Positions 24,454-36,360 of a DNA stretch of 64,000 nt are shown piece by piece. The DNA is from Metarhizium brunneum (lineage: Eukaryota; Ascomycota; Sordariomycetes; Hypocreales; Clavicipitaceae), in assembly GCF_013426205.1 (NCBI RefSeq), contig NC_089423.1, forward strand, positions 2,976,001-3,040,000, read 5' to 3'. The translations under genes and the position numbers were made by a program. Below the pieces are notes generated by a model that did no database searches, was not told the origin of the DNA, and saw only the letters and a program-made list of their open reading frames with translations. The number at the start of each line of letters is the position of its first letter. Within the stretch, counting starts at the first letter, position 1.

Positions 24454-27400
24454 TTACACTTCGGGAGAGTTTGTAATCTCCTCAAATGCCTGCAGGATAT
24501 CAAATCCCATCGCTACGAGTGGCTCAAACGCATCGTCCACAATCTGTATCTGTTAGAGAGCTATCGCAAATTTAATCAATGGCGAAAAGTACGCACCCAA
24601 CTCAAAACGGCCTTGGAGGCTCTGTGGCCCTTGCTTTGGCGAACACCCATGAGAGCCAAACCCTGCAGTACTAGTGTTGCCTGCGGCGTTGACGGCACGA
24701 TTGGGGCAATTATGCCACCAACATCCTCGCGATCAGAGAGCAGAGGTGGAATATATGTCACCAGAGGACTACCTTGTCGGCAGATTATGACTGTGCCAAT
24801 CAGATTGCCAGATGGATCCTTGGCTCTGACAATACCACATGTTTTATTCTCTGAGAGCGCATACGTATAGAGCTCAAGAACCTCTGGGTTAGCATTCGCA
24901 CGAACATGATGCAGTACACTTTCTGCGTTTTCCAGGCCATGAATCAAATCAAAGCTGATGTTGGCCCTCTGAATGCTTTGCAACAGTCCTTCAGGGGCGA
25001 CCCAATTTGGCAGATCGTGAATGATCATATTCGTCAAACGCCTAGGGAACTGTGTGTCCCATCCGCTGTTGCTGAACCACTCCTTGACGGTGTTTGCTTC
25101 AGGATCCAGAGGGATCCCAAGGAAAACTCCGGGAAATGACATTCCGACTTGGACCTTCTTGAGACCTCGCTGCTGACTGAGGCTCTTCAATGCTCGCCGA
25201 TGAAGAGATCGCCCAATAGAAACGTTTCGCTTGCTCGGATCGACCAGCAGAGCCCCAATAATACCGACGCCCGCAATGAAGTATGTAGCAACAAATCCAT
25301 AAAGAGCCCCCGTGCTGCTGTTCCTCACTACAAAATGACTCTCCTTGATGTTCGGTAGGTGTAGTTCCATGGAAGCGGCTCTTGTGGATTTGAGGAAATG
25401 AAGGTCAGGCGCACTAGCTCTGTGAACGGCTTTCAACAAATCCTCCAAGCCGGCATAGTCGCGAGCTCGGTCATATTCTTCGACGAGCCAGTGCTGTCGG
25501 GATTTGAGAACCTTTTTGCTCTTGCGAAGAGTCCCGGGCATGCTGCCAATGGGGGTAATCTCGCCAACGAGAACACGGACCAAAGCAGACATGGCATCTT
25601 CCGTAAAGTCAAAAGTGCAAATATACGTGCCAATCGATTTGTCCATAGCGAAGTCGTACGGGGAGCTCACAGCAACTACAATCAGCTGCTTCTTGTTTCC
25701 CCTGCTGCGGTGCATCGAACACATCATGTCCACGTGCTTTGTAAAACCTGCCTGGTACATGTTGCGGTTGGCATCGGCCGTGACGATAATGATGCAAGAC
25801 GCCCTAGCGATAAGGTTTTCATGAACTGGAATTGGAGTTAGGCACTGGCAATGCACCTGAAAAGAACTGCAAGGGGATGAAAATTTTCCTTACCCGGCCT
25901 TACACCATTTGCTGTATAACTGGTGTGAAGCAGTTTTTCATTGCGATACCTGGCGAGGTTTTTTCCAAACTCACGGAACACCCCTTCACCGCTCATTATG
26001 GCACTTCGTTCGCGGTCTTTATGTGCCCAGGAATCATGCTGTGTTGGGGCTTGCGACCAAGTCTTCTTAGACTCAAGCAAGCTCTTGGTCATAGCCGAGG
26101 CAGGTAAGGGCTTTACAAGAGGCGTAAGCAATAAAAGCTCTTCTCCGGGATGCATGGAGCTGGACAGAGGAAGCATCTTCTCTTTATCCCGAATAACGGT
26201 AATGGATTCATCATAAGCTCGGCGAGATAGCGACACGTGCGATGGGTGCAGCTGGGAGAGAAGTGAGATGCCTGGAGGATTGAGAGCCTTTGCCCAAGAA
26301 GTACAAGTCGACTTGAGATGTTGAACTCGTCTGATGGATGTGAAGATGCGATCTTTTGTGATGATGCCATTTTCGTAACCAAGCTTTAGACCCTTGATCG
26401 CTTCGAGCTGGACATCATAAGCACGGCATAGCAAAACAAGATCACAACCCGCTTCGACCGCCATGACCACACCGTTCTGTACGCCCAAATCATGACTGAG
26501 CGCCTCCATTTCCAGACATTCGGAGATGGCAACTCCTTTGAACCCCAGCTCGTTGCGGAGCAAATCGTCGACAACTTGGTCGGAGAGACATGCATGACCA
26601 ACGTTCATAGATGGGTTTGATATACCACATCCGCCAACAAACATGGCATCGAGCTTGCCAGTTGCAATCGCATTTCGAAATGGAACCAGAGCACTGAGGC
26701 TCAGCTCTTCCAATGTCTGGGTAATAACTGGAACAGCGGAATTGGAACCTTGAAAGTCTAAATTGCCATACGAAGGGAAATGCTTTCCTGCGGCAGCAAT
26801 ACCGGCGTCGCGAATACCATTCAATGCGGCAAGGCCATATTGTGAGGCTTCCTGGGGGTCGTCCCCGGTGGAACGAACACCGAGCGGCTGGTACCTCGCA
26901 TTGTTCAGAACATCCAAGACGGGACCAAGCATGAGATTGACACCGCAAGCTGAGATCTCGGAAGCCGTGGCCTTGTAGATTTCGTAGGCCAACTCGACGC
27001 GTCCAGTGGCGGCAATGCCCATGGCGCTTGGAAATTGGCAGACATAGTCTTCGTCAAAAAGACTGTTGACACCTCCATTTTCCTGGTCCACAGCGATGAG
27101 AAGTGGTTGAGGATGGCCGGCATTCTTGGCTATGGTCTGCAATTCCTGGACGAGCTTGGCAGTCTCTTGGGCAGCTAGTCCTTGGAGTTAGTACAGTTGG
27201 CGATGAAAATATAGCATATAGCTACACATGGGGGTAATAGATGTAGGGCACATCGCATGGCTGAGATGGGACGTGTTTTTTTCAAACCAGCAAGCACAAC
27301 AGGCTGGGTTTCCACAGCCAGCAACGGAATAAGAGAGACGACAAAGGGGTCCGAACGAACATTTCAAATTCTTAGCCGTGAGAATAATGGACCCAAGATG

Positions 27401-27690
27401 GTGATCTTCAATAAGACTTTTGATCTGAGGGGTAACTTCAGTGCCATCCCAGCCCATAATCAGCATCTGCCCAACAGCCCTGTGAAGCGTTAGCCACGGC
27501 AGCATTGAGAAATTGAAGCAGACATTGGGCCATAGTACCCAACAAAGGACAGGCTCTACTCCGTACACAGCACAGATATCTGATTAAAAAGAACATACCA
27601 GTCGAGGTTCTGCCACAGTGGGTCCAGGTCGCTCCCATCAGAGCTTGAGCTGGAGTTTGGCTTCTTGGGGTTGAGGTTGGCAGCAGCCAT
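24454..27690 (-). CDS. nag3: GH3 beta-N-acetylglucosaminidase fused to GNAT domains
   Basis: The product is predicted to release GlcNAc from chitin fragments or GlcNAc conjugates. Exons 27690-27599, 27479-27361, 27174-25894, 25825-24597 and 24549-24454 join to 938 aa. The GH3 part (about 30-480) has DWAVGQMLIMGWDG, AVDQENGGV (D100), NLMLGPVLDV, AGKHFPSYGN (K201-N208) and GVAISECLEMEAL (288-296). The C-terminal part (about 560-938) looks like two GNAT acetyltransferase halves: FVATYFIAGVGIIGALLVDP with RNVSIGRSLHRRA, then GNLIGTVIICRQG. This GH3-GNAT fusion is known in fungi (for example Rhizomucor miehei Nag). No signal peptide is visible, so it is probably intracellular. The position where the GH3 nucleophile Asp is expected reads Glu (E289). 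It is divergent from dac1 across 1,673 bp. Intron 1 contains a TACTCCGTAC palindrome (27557-27566). Confidence 0.9.
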
Positions 27691-29363
27691 GGTGAATGGG
27701 ACGGGGACGGGGACAGGGACGGCGACTGCGGCTTTGTTCACGTTGATACACTCATAGTAGCCGTCCGGCTTGCGGAACGATGGACAATTGATGACGGACA
27801 ATGGCAATTGGCAGTCGGCAGTCGGAAGCTGCAGGACAGCTCTGCGAAGCTCGACGATGTTGCAAACGGGCTGGCAAGGACAGGCGCGTGAGAACTAGCG
27901 GACAAGTGCTCGGCAGATCTGAGCGTGTTGGCGCAGTCTCAATCTACACTGGGGTTCAATGTTGGTTGGCCGAGATGTTCAATGTTGGTAAGCCGTCTCC
28001 AGCTCCATGTCGAGCCAGAAGTATCGATAGGTCGGGACGTGTTGGGAGGTCTGGGGTTGAATGGCCGGTTCAACGTCGGCCGCCCAACAGTCAGTCTGGG
28101 GAGAGTGATAACATTACAGGCCACATGCACATGCAGCCAGCAGCAGCGGCCCAGGCTACCCTGTACCATCCGTGTCGTCGAGTGATGGCCAATGTCGTCT
28201 GGGTGGCTTCAGTGGGACTCTGCCTCTCTCAAGTGGCTGGCATAGATTCTTCATCAAGCATCATGTTCCGGCCAGGCTTCCAGGATGCTTCGCGATTGAC
28301 GGCTTCTCCACTAGCATATTCGGAGCCTCAATCTGGGACGGGGGGCGACTCGCCGGCTTTCGGTTTCCACGCGACGCCGGCGTGGATCAACGAGACACAG
28401 GAGTGGCCAAGTTTTTTTAGTGTTTTTTTTGCCCTTGTTCTTAATTGGAGATGGACTGGGGAAAGAAGGAAGGAAGGGGGGCCATCTGGGATGTTGTCTT
28501 GCAGCCGTGACAAGCGGCAACGTGCAAAAGTCAACGTTACATGCATGTGGGCCAAGCCATGAATCGCTCGACGTCTTGGGATCTGCTTGCTGAGCAGTGA
28601 CAGCTACAGCGGGCCGCACCCCTCCATGCAGCCTGGTACCTAGGAAGATTCCATCAATTGATTGACAGTGCCATCGACTGCTTCTTAGTTCCGACTTGTG
28701 GTGCTTGCCGGCTGATACACTCTCAAGGTTTTTAGCCTCGATGCATGTATGGCACCGCTGATGGTAGATGGCGCTGCTGCAGCCGTTGCAGAGAAACAAA
28801 AGCTTTCAATGTTCCTCTTGTCCTTTCCCATCCCGGCATCTCCGCCCTCGCCGCTGCCAATGACTCCGCCTAGCAGCCAGCCTTGAGCCATCGCATGGCA
28901 CCGTGACAATGCTCATGCAAACTTGTCCCATAATAAGTGCGCTTGTAGCAGTGTTTCATGGCTTTGTCGTTACCGTCAGAGCCTACCGCCGCACCCTTCC
29001 TGGCCTCGTGCCCTGACCACTGGCACTGGGTGTGTCTCCATCGGAATCGGCGGGGCGCAACACTGAATATCTCGGACTAGTAACCATGAGGTGATGGCCG
29101 AACGGGTCAACGGACTCTTATAACTGTCATCGAGCTGTAAAGTAGAATCTGGATGGTAGTCACTTGACGACGCTCGGGGAGAGCATTCCATTCCGAAGCT
29201 CAACTGCCGTTCACTGTATCATGCCGATTCTGAACTTTGCTGCCCTTCAACTTTCTTCCCTCGATCCCGTCTTCTCCGTCCTTCCTTCCCTCGCTTGATC
29301 ACAACAATCCTAGGCCCAGATAGAACCATTTCACTTTTTACGCGCGCCCTCCTAGAACAAACC
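27691..29363. promoter_or_regulatory. Shared divergent promoter, nag3 / dac1
   Basis: The 1,673 bp between the two start codons must carry the promoters of both genes. It starts with a GGGACG-rich run (27698-27722) in the nag3 leader. A near-repeat CAATGTTGGTTGGCCG / CAATGTTGGTAAGCCG lies near 27,957 and 27,980. A plus-strand frame (27,801-28,562) crosses it but has no recognisable domain. No binding site can be assigned with certainty. Confidence 0.6.
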
Positions 29364-31065
29364 ATGCCCATCGCCCTATCTCCTCCGACCCGGCCCAAGA
29401 ACGGCTTGACCAAATTTACCAACTGCCGGCTGGTCAAAGGCGATGCGTTGGTTACCGAGGACCTTTGGGTCAGCTCAATAACGGGCAAGATCATCAACAG
29501 CCAGGCCACCTTCTTCGATGAGTTGAATCTTCCCGATAAGACCATCGATCTTGGTGGCCGTATTATTTCCCCCGGCATGATCGAGTGCCAGCTCAACGGA
29601 GCTTTCGGCTTCAACTTCTCCACGCTGCTCGATGACATGTCTCAATATGGCAAGAAGGTCAACGAAGTGAACAAGCTGCTCGTCCAGACCGGCGTTACAT
29701 CATACATCCCGACCATTACCAGTCAACGGCCAGAGCTATACCAAAAGGTGGGTTTTGGCTCATCCTGCATGTGCCTTTTGCGACCAGGGCGTAATTAAGT
29801 CGTCCCCTTGCGCGCTCGACACCAGAAAAAGAAAAGAAGAAACCCCGGAACTTAAACCCGAACTCACGTCGTTGGCCTGCAGTAAATATGCAAAAACACT
29901 TCAAGTAATTAAAAAAAAAGCCATGCACTGCTAACTGAACCCTTTTTGCCACAGGCCCTCCCCTTCCTTGGACCATCTGGAGCAAACAGAAATGCACACG
30001 AAGGTGCCGAATCACTCGGTGCTCACTGCGAAGGACCATTCCTGAATCCTACAAAGAATGGAGTCCACAATATCGACGTGCTCATAGAGGCACAATCATT
30101 CACTGATATTGAGGCTTGCTATGGCGCTGAGAACTTGCGGCCTCAGAGCGAGGGTGAACCGATCCCAATCAAGATGATTACCGCTGCCCCCGAGCGCGGG
30201 TCGATGATGAAACTCATCCCTGAGATTGCATCGCGAGGCATCATTTATTCTGTTGGCCACTCCGAGGCCACGTATGAGGAGGCGTCTGAGGCCGTGGGCC
30301 GTGGTGCGACCATGATCACCCATCTTTTCAACGCTATGCGGCCTCTTCACCATCGTAATCCCGGCATCTTTGGTGTTCTTGGCAAAGCCGAAAACCTGGC
30401 ACGTCCCTACTTTGGCATCATTTCTGACGGAATCCATCTTCACCCGACAACCATCAAGATCGCCTTCAATGCGCATCCTGACGGCTTCATCCTCGTCACC
30501 GACGCCATGCACCTTGTTGGCCTGCCCGACGGCGCCTACCCTTGGACCAACGGCGAACAGACGTGCAATATTATCAAGAAGGGATCCAAGCTGTTGCTGG
30601 AGAACTCGGATACCATTGCCGGAAGGTATGTTTCGAGAATGCCAGGATATTTGACTCGCCCCTTGTCGCCTTTCCCCTCATGTGGTGGTAATAGGGCGAT
30701 GGCCGTGTTCCTCCTACATGCCCCGCTCACACACATATGTACATGCATAAATGCTGCAATGCACTCGCGTAATAAGCTAACAATTTTGGCACAGCTCCAT
30801 CACGTTGCTTGAATGCGTCAATAACTTCCTGGAGTGGTCCGGCACGGGTATCCCTCAAGCTCTCAAGGCCGTGACCGCAACCCCCGCAGCCATGCTGGGC
30901 TTTCAGGGCATCAAGGGATCTCTGGAAGCCGGCGCCGATGCTGATCTCGTCATTTTTTCCGAAGAAGAATCCACGACAGGCTCTGGATCAAAACAGCTAG
31001 TCTTGGACGAAGTCTGGAAGTTTGGCGGTCTGCTGCACACGGCTAACCGCACCAAGGCTTTATGA
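29364..31065 (+). CDS. dac1: N-acetylglucosamine-6-phosphate deacetylase
   Basis: The enzyme hydrolyses GlcNAc-6-P to glucosamine-6-P and acetate, the second step of GlcNAc use, in the cytosol. Exons 29364-29747, 29955-30625 and 30795-31065 join to 441 aa (bacterial NagA is about 380). The metal and active-site motifs of the amidohydrolase fold are all present: HCEGPF (E154), VGHSEATYEEA (H230), ITHLFNAMRPLHHR (H251) and the catalytic Asp in LVTDAMHLVG (D311). The C-terminus has the usual return strand (LEAGADADLVIF). The start ATG sits in ACCATGCC, and in-frame codons upstream lack another ATG. It lies head to head with nag3 and the pair probably responds together to GlcNAc. Confidence 0.96.
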
Positions 31066-32320
31066 ATGAAAATAACGACATGAAAAGGACTGCATCAACT
31101 ACCAATCTTTTAAAGCGAGACATTTCTCTGAAACAGTAACGAGCATTATGATCCGCCACATGGCCGGCCCGGAACAGCTCCGCAGAGAAGCTGATCCAGT
31201 CACGTAGACTTTGGTTTTGGGGAATTCACAATTGTACATAGTAGGTTTCAGCGCAGGGTTCCTCCCGATTTATTCGAGAAGAGCCAGGCTGATGGAGGTC
31301 GGGGTGATAGGAGCATGGAATATACCGGAACAGATCCAAAGAGGATTTGTTGGCAGCGCAAGCGCAACCATGGATCCAAAATATAAATTGGCGTATTAGT
31401 TACGAGTGTATTGCATTTATACAATTTATATTCACTCATAATTTGGTAGTGAGTATGGATTACAGTTTGTTTAATTTCAATCCTCCGTGCTTTTCTTCTG
31501 CCAAGTCTGCACGACTTCTTGCAACGCTGCGGCGATCGGAGCGGATCTTAGCGAGTCTCACTTTTGACAATGTCTCAGAACCAAAGACTTCTAGAAGAAG
31601 AGGCTGTTCGAAAGTTGGGTTTACTTTGCTGTCTGCGTATGCTTGTACATGTACCTGCCGCTTTGGCCTGGCCTCATTCCTGGCTCCACCAGACATCACA
31701 GACCTTGGCATATTCCCGGCCGCGGATCTGCAGTTTGCGCAAACAGGCATTCGGGCTAGATTGTGGAATAGCTATTGGTTTCACCGGCCTACCCTTGGCC
31801 ATGTAACTGGCGATTTGCATATTGAGGCACTGGGCCTATGCAAACGGGCGTTGCTGCCGGCCGACATTGTAGATTATATCTGCGCAGGAGTGGAGGAGGC
31901 GTGCTATGTTAAATAGGCTGTACCAAACTTTGAACATTGGACAATGTTGCCGGACCCGTGACCTCCCGTCTTTACCAGTGGCAGTGGCATACTGAACCGT
32001 TGTGTCCGTGTCGCATTTTTGATAAGAAATTAAAGAAGCTGACACAAGGAGACAAAGATAATACATGTTTCTCCCTGCGCCGAATCACTGTGTGGAATTA
32101 CAGCATAGTCCGGGGTTACAAACGGAGGTCACTGGATGGACGGGGATGCTCTAGCATCACCACAATGGGTTGTCGGACGACTGGTTTTTTTCTGGTTGGA
32201 CTACTTTGGTTCCCGCCCGTCGCAACAGCACCAGACGTCCTGTGACCAAATTTAGCCATGTGTGAGCTGACTGTTCCTAGCTTGAGAAAGCGCCGCGCGT
32301 GGTTACAACTTACAAGTCAG

Positions 32321-32341
32321 GTACTCCGTAGTACGGAGTAC
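32321..32341. repeat. Head-to-head TACGGAGTA hairpin
   Basis: GTACTCCGTA and TACGGAGTAC are separated by a single G, so the whole 21-bp block is a palindrome around one central base. It is the tightest pair of the dispersed motif in the window. Confidence 0.95.
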
Positions 32342-32941
32342 CTAAGTAGAGAGTAATACAACTTTGGCGTTCTGCGTTGTAGTACTATTAGCTCAGCCCC
32401 ATGCTTCTTTCCCCAACATTGCGAGAACAGTCCACTCGGCTGCAAACCTACAACCGATATTGTAAGGGTGAGATGAGAGCAAGTAACATTCAAGACATTG
32501 CGGGGAAGACCAGAAAGAATGGGGTCCATCGAGGTTGGGGTGACGATCTTGGCTGGCTGGTGTCATTGTCTCATTGCCGTCTGGGGAGGGTGTCGAACCA
32601 AGACTGAACTCCGTTCATTAGAGCACCAAGGCTGTCATGGCTGTTCTACCACAACCCTTTCCGCAAGGTGAATGCCCACAAGTGCGTTTCCGTCACCCTC
32701 ATTTGCTGGGCAAGCTGCCCCCGTCGGGGCCACTACAGCCTTGCGCAGGACACTTGAACAGTTGTAGTCAAGTGTCGTTCGGTTCCCCAGCTTTGAGCAA
32801 ACCCTCATCAGGGCGTTAGGAACGTGACAGGTTGTGTGTAACTTTGACTTGCTATGTTTAGGATTCGTGATGCGGCTGCTTGACCTCGGACGGCTGTTTT
32901 GAAAATCATGTCTTTTGGCGTGGCCGCAGAATCCCCAATAC

Positions 32942-32966
32942 CCTCTCCTCTCCTCTCCTCTCCTCT
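32942..32966. repeat. CCTCT tandem repeat, 5 copies
   Basis: Five perfect CCTCT units lie between dac1 and ron1. Confidence 0.95.
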
Positions 32967-34010
32967 GTTCGCAGAGACAACATATCTTTGGCTCTGGCCG
33001 GTGTCGTTGGCCACCAACGCGCCCTTGCAATCTGGCTCTTGCCGGGCCGTGGCAGGTGATTGAGTTCTCTTGGGTCTACTCCGTACAGAGGTAACTATTG
33101 TAGCGGCAAACCTGCAGCTTCGACTCGCAGCCAAAGGTGACCACCCTAGTGATCCCGCCGGACATGATCCTTTATCATGACCAATTTGGCCATTTTGAAG
33201 AAAAGACCCTGCCAACCCCAGTCAGTTCCATGGAGCTGTAGTTGACGCCACCGTTACCCTCATTAGAACCCATCCGCTCGACCGGCCCATTGTGGCGGCA
33301 GGTGCACGAGAGCACCCAGACAGGGAAACACAGGATAGTGAACGCCATTCGGCGCGAATGCAGAAGAGTAGCAAGCGAGCTGCACGAGAGTATGGGGAAG
33401 GCGGGAACATGCACGGAGTAGCCTGCGCGCGTGCCGCCTCATTCATAGTGCAGACAGAACTAGGAGGAGCCCGGACAGACTGGACCGGCCAGCCAAGAAA
33501 AATTCGCAGTCAAGACCAGAAACCAGTCGAGCATTTGAACAATGCACATGGAAGGGCAGGCACGGAGCTCTGGAGCGCACCTGCCTCTGACTCTGAGCAG
33601 GCCCCCCCAGGGCGTCTGCTCAGGTCTGGTGCTCAATTGTCCTTCAAGTCCGTTGGCCTGGTCAAGTGGTTTCGGTTTCGGCTGCACTGTGGCCGCTCAA
33701 ATGCCCCGTGCCTGCTTGCTGGGCCGGCCAAGTCACTCGAACCAACATTCATTGCCGAATGCCGAATCTTGAATAGACAACTGTCAACAATGAGTCGCCT
33801 TCAGCACTTTTTATATTAATCTAGCAATCAAGACCATGACCAAAACGTCTCAGGCAGCTGGCCCAGTAGTCCCCACCCTCTGACCCAGCCACAGGAGAAT
33901 TCCAGGCTCCATCCAGGTCGGTTATTGAACTGCTTTCAAGCATTCGGGCGCTGTTGGTGGCTCGCCGGCCCCCCACAATTGCACCGCACACAACGGAGTA
34001 GGCAGCAAAT

Positions 34011-34045
34011 GGCAGCTGGCAGTTGGCAGCTGGCAACTGGCAACT
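34011..34045. repeat. Five 7-bp GGCARYT repeats upstream of ron1
   Basis: The units are GGCAGCT, GGCAGTT, GGCAGCT, GGCAACT and GGCAACT, end to end with no gap. They lie about 540 bp before the ron1 start and at the edge of the ATG-free leader. Phased short repeats like this could be protein sites or plain slippage products. Confidence 0.85.
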
Positions 34046-34579
34046 AGGCGACACCACCACACCGGATCCCGCATTCTGGCATTCTAGCTGCAAGCCGCCC
34101 TTCAGTCAACTTTCTCTGCACGCACAGGCACACCATATCGCACCACCACGCTGCACCTGTTCATACCACTTCTCAAGACTCGTCTCCGTCTCCTCACCAT
34201 CCTCCCCGCCGACGCCATCTCTCTTCACCTCGATTGCCGGTGCCGGGCGCCTGTTATCACTGCTACTCCGGTTCTCATCTGTCTTATCTTTACTCCCTGT
34301 CTGTTGATTGCTGTGCCCTTGGACTGTCGACCCGTGCCGGCCACATTCGATCCTTATCTAACCTTAGCCTCCGACCGATTCCTCCTTTGTTGCAGGTTCG
34401 TCAGCAGTCAACGGTTCTGCCGAACGGTCGGTCCCTAACGACATCCCGCCCATTTTCTCCCACTTCCAAGTCAATCTCCTCGGAGACACCCATCACCCAC
34501 CAGCATAAGGTCTTTGCTCTATCGAAACGGAAATCGTCACCCAACCACTCTGAGCGCAAGACTGACGGCGGGGCGAACG
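34046..34579 (+). promoter_or_regulatory. ATG-free pyrimidine-rich leader of ron1
   Basis: No ATG occurs on the plus strand from about 34,012 to 34,579, and the region is rich in CT and CACC runs, as in long fungal 5' leaders. CTTATCTAACCTTAG followed by TTGTTGCAG (34,352-34,395) resembles an intron branch and acceptor, so a leader intron is possible. Its donor is not clear. Confidence 0.45.
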
Positions 34580-34584
34580 ATGCC

Positions 34585-36360
34585 ATGGCTACGTTCAACT
34601 CTATGCCGGCCATGTCAGCCGCTGCGCCAAACGAGGCAATGGGCTTGAATCACCCTGCACCAGGTCAGCCCATGACAATGGAGCATTTTGATCAAGACTT
34701 TAATTTTGACGAGGCTGTCCTGTAAGCTGCTCCTTTCTTGCTGGAGACGACCTTTATCCAGAAAATGCAGTAATGTGAATTGCTACTGATGTTGTCGTAG
34801 GGATGGTGCTCCCTTACCTACCCTCCCCTTCACGCCGGCGTACGATTTTGACAATTTTACCACAACTTTTGAAGACCCATTCGCCTATTCCAGTCGGGCA
34901 TTCGAGCCCACCCCAAATCAAGATGCCCTCAACGAGGAATCATCGCCACAAGAGCTGGACAATAAGTTGCTGGGCTTTTCAGACCCAATTATGAATGCCA
35001 CAGTTGTCGACAAAACTGGCAAACTTGCGGAGGTGAATATGAGCGCCGAATTATACGGCATGTTCTTCGTTGCAGAGGACGTGTTCGGTGGGGACAACTC
35101 AGGACGTCCTCTTGAGCTGACTTGCTATCGCCGCAATCTATGGCAATGCTCTGGGCAGATAACGCTACCGAAGAATCTCTCACATCTCATGGACGAGCGA
35201 GGTCGCCAATTTTCAATTGATGAACTGTCGGCATCAATTACAGCAGTAGAATCGATTGAAGGAAAATCCACAGAAATCATTTCCATTCCCTGGAAGAGTT
35301 CAAGTTCTCAAGCGCCCGAGGAGACCAAGGTTGCGGCTGCGCCGCCTCAAATACCCCTGGATTTGAGCACGGCTCAGGAGGTTGATGCCGTTCGAGTTAC
35401 CCTTCCTGTCTCTTGGAAGCGTTTACAGTTCAAGCACGCAACGGCCAACAATGGACGGCGGAAGGGGCTTCAGCAGCATTACGTAGTCCAAATCAATCTT
35501 GTGGCTAAATCCAAGTCCAACGACATGATGAAAATCGCCGAGATTCAGTCAGGGCCCGTTATTGTTCGAGGGCGTAGTCCGCGCAACTTTGACAGCAGAA
35601 AAGATGTGCCTCTCACTGGGGAAAAGAGATTGGAGAAAAAAAATACAGCGAGTTCTGATAATACTGCTTTAAAAATAGAGCGGGAAAATATCCAAGCCAC
35701 AATGCAGAGATTCCAACCCTTGGGTAATGTAGCGGTATGTTCGAAATACATCAACAGCCCCGAGCGAATTGTTGACAAAATCAAAGCTGATAATTCCACA
35801 GACCCCAGCCGAGTGGTCAGCAAATCCACAGCATGTGTCTCATCCGAACAGCCAAAGTCCTCATCCAGCCAAGAGAATGGCCGTATCGCCCACCGTTGCT
35901 CGACCACCCGTGCCCTCCTGGTCTGCAGACGGAAAGAGCATGACAACTGGCCAACCACATCGAGGCTCGCTGAGTCGACAAAACACGGCCGTGCCTATCA
36001 ATCTCTCTCTGTCCGAGGATGAGAAGAGCCCCAATCGGTCCAGTGCAGAGCTGCAAAGTCCTCAGATGGGCAAGTCCCATCCCGTTTCAGGGCAGAACGC
36101 TGGCAATAGCCCTGTCGATGATCCAGATCCTCTTTATGAATACTTCCCTCTAACACTAGATGACTGGTATGTCTCATTATTTGCCTGGATTTACCTGGCT
36201 CGCACATTATATCCCCGACATGCTAACAGTTGGACTCGTTAGGATGCCACCGATCGATGCGGTCTACCGACCGCATGTGGTCCATCACACTATTGTGCCT
36301 CCCGAGATCAAAGCTCAGCAGTCACAAAGTAAGGCAAAACGGTATTTTTCGGCCGAATAG
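34585..36360 (+). CDS. ron1: Ndt80-like transcription factor (RON1/XprG/VIB-1 type)
   Basis: The product is a nuclear DNA-binding regulator of the Ndt80/PhoG family. Its T. reesei relative RON1 activates the GlcNAc genes; XprG and VIB-1 control starvation responses. Exons 34585-34721, 34801-35734, 35802-36166 and 36243-36360 join to 517 aa. The Ndt80 domain (about 105-320) has LGFSDPIMNATVVDKTGKLA, AELYGMFFVAEDVF, PLELTCYRRNLWQCSGQITL (150-169), VTLPVSWKRLQFKHATANNG and QHYVVQINLVAK. The conserved tail LDDWMPPIDAVYRPHVVHH is rebuilt across the last intron, and the protein ends AKRYFSAE. The start has a strong context (GCCATGG), but another ATG begins 5 nt upstream in a different frame. Its place inside the cluster fits a pathway-specific role. 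Confidence 0.93.

Larger units (their letters stand above)
31066..34584. other. Intergenic, dac1 to ron1
   Basis: This holds the dac1 3' region and the ron1 promoter and leader. It contains minus-strand coding-like fragments at 31,460-31,900 that I could not resolve into a gene, a 21-bp TACGGAGTA hairpin (32321-32341), a CCTCT repeat (32942-32966), a further TACTCCGTAC (33077-33086), and five 7-bp units (34011-34045). Confidence 0.6.

Noticed and set aside
27801..28562. 253-codon plus-strand frame between nag3 and dac1
   Set aside because: No recognisable domain, biased Arg/Ser/Gly composition, and it fills a region that must hold two promoters. Kept only as a note under the shared promoter.
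31347..31916. 189-codon plus-strand frame downstream of dac1
   Set aside because: No domain; it lacks a good start context and is opposite the minus-strand fragments that look more protein-like.
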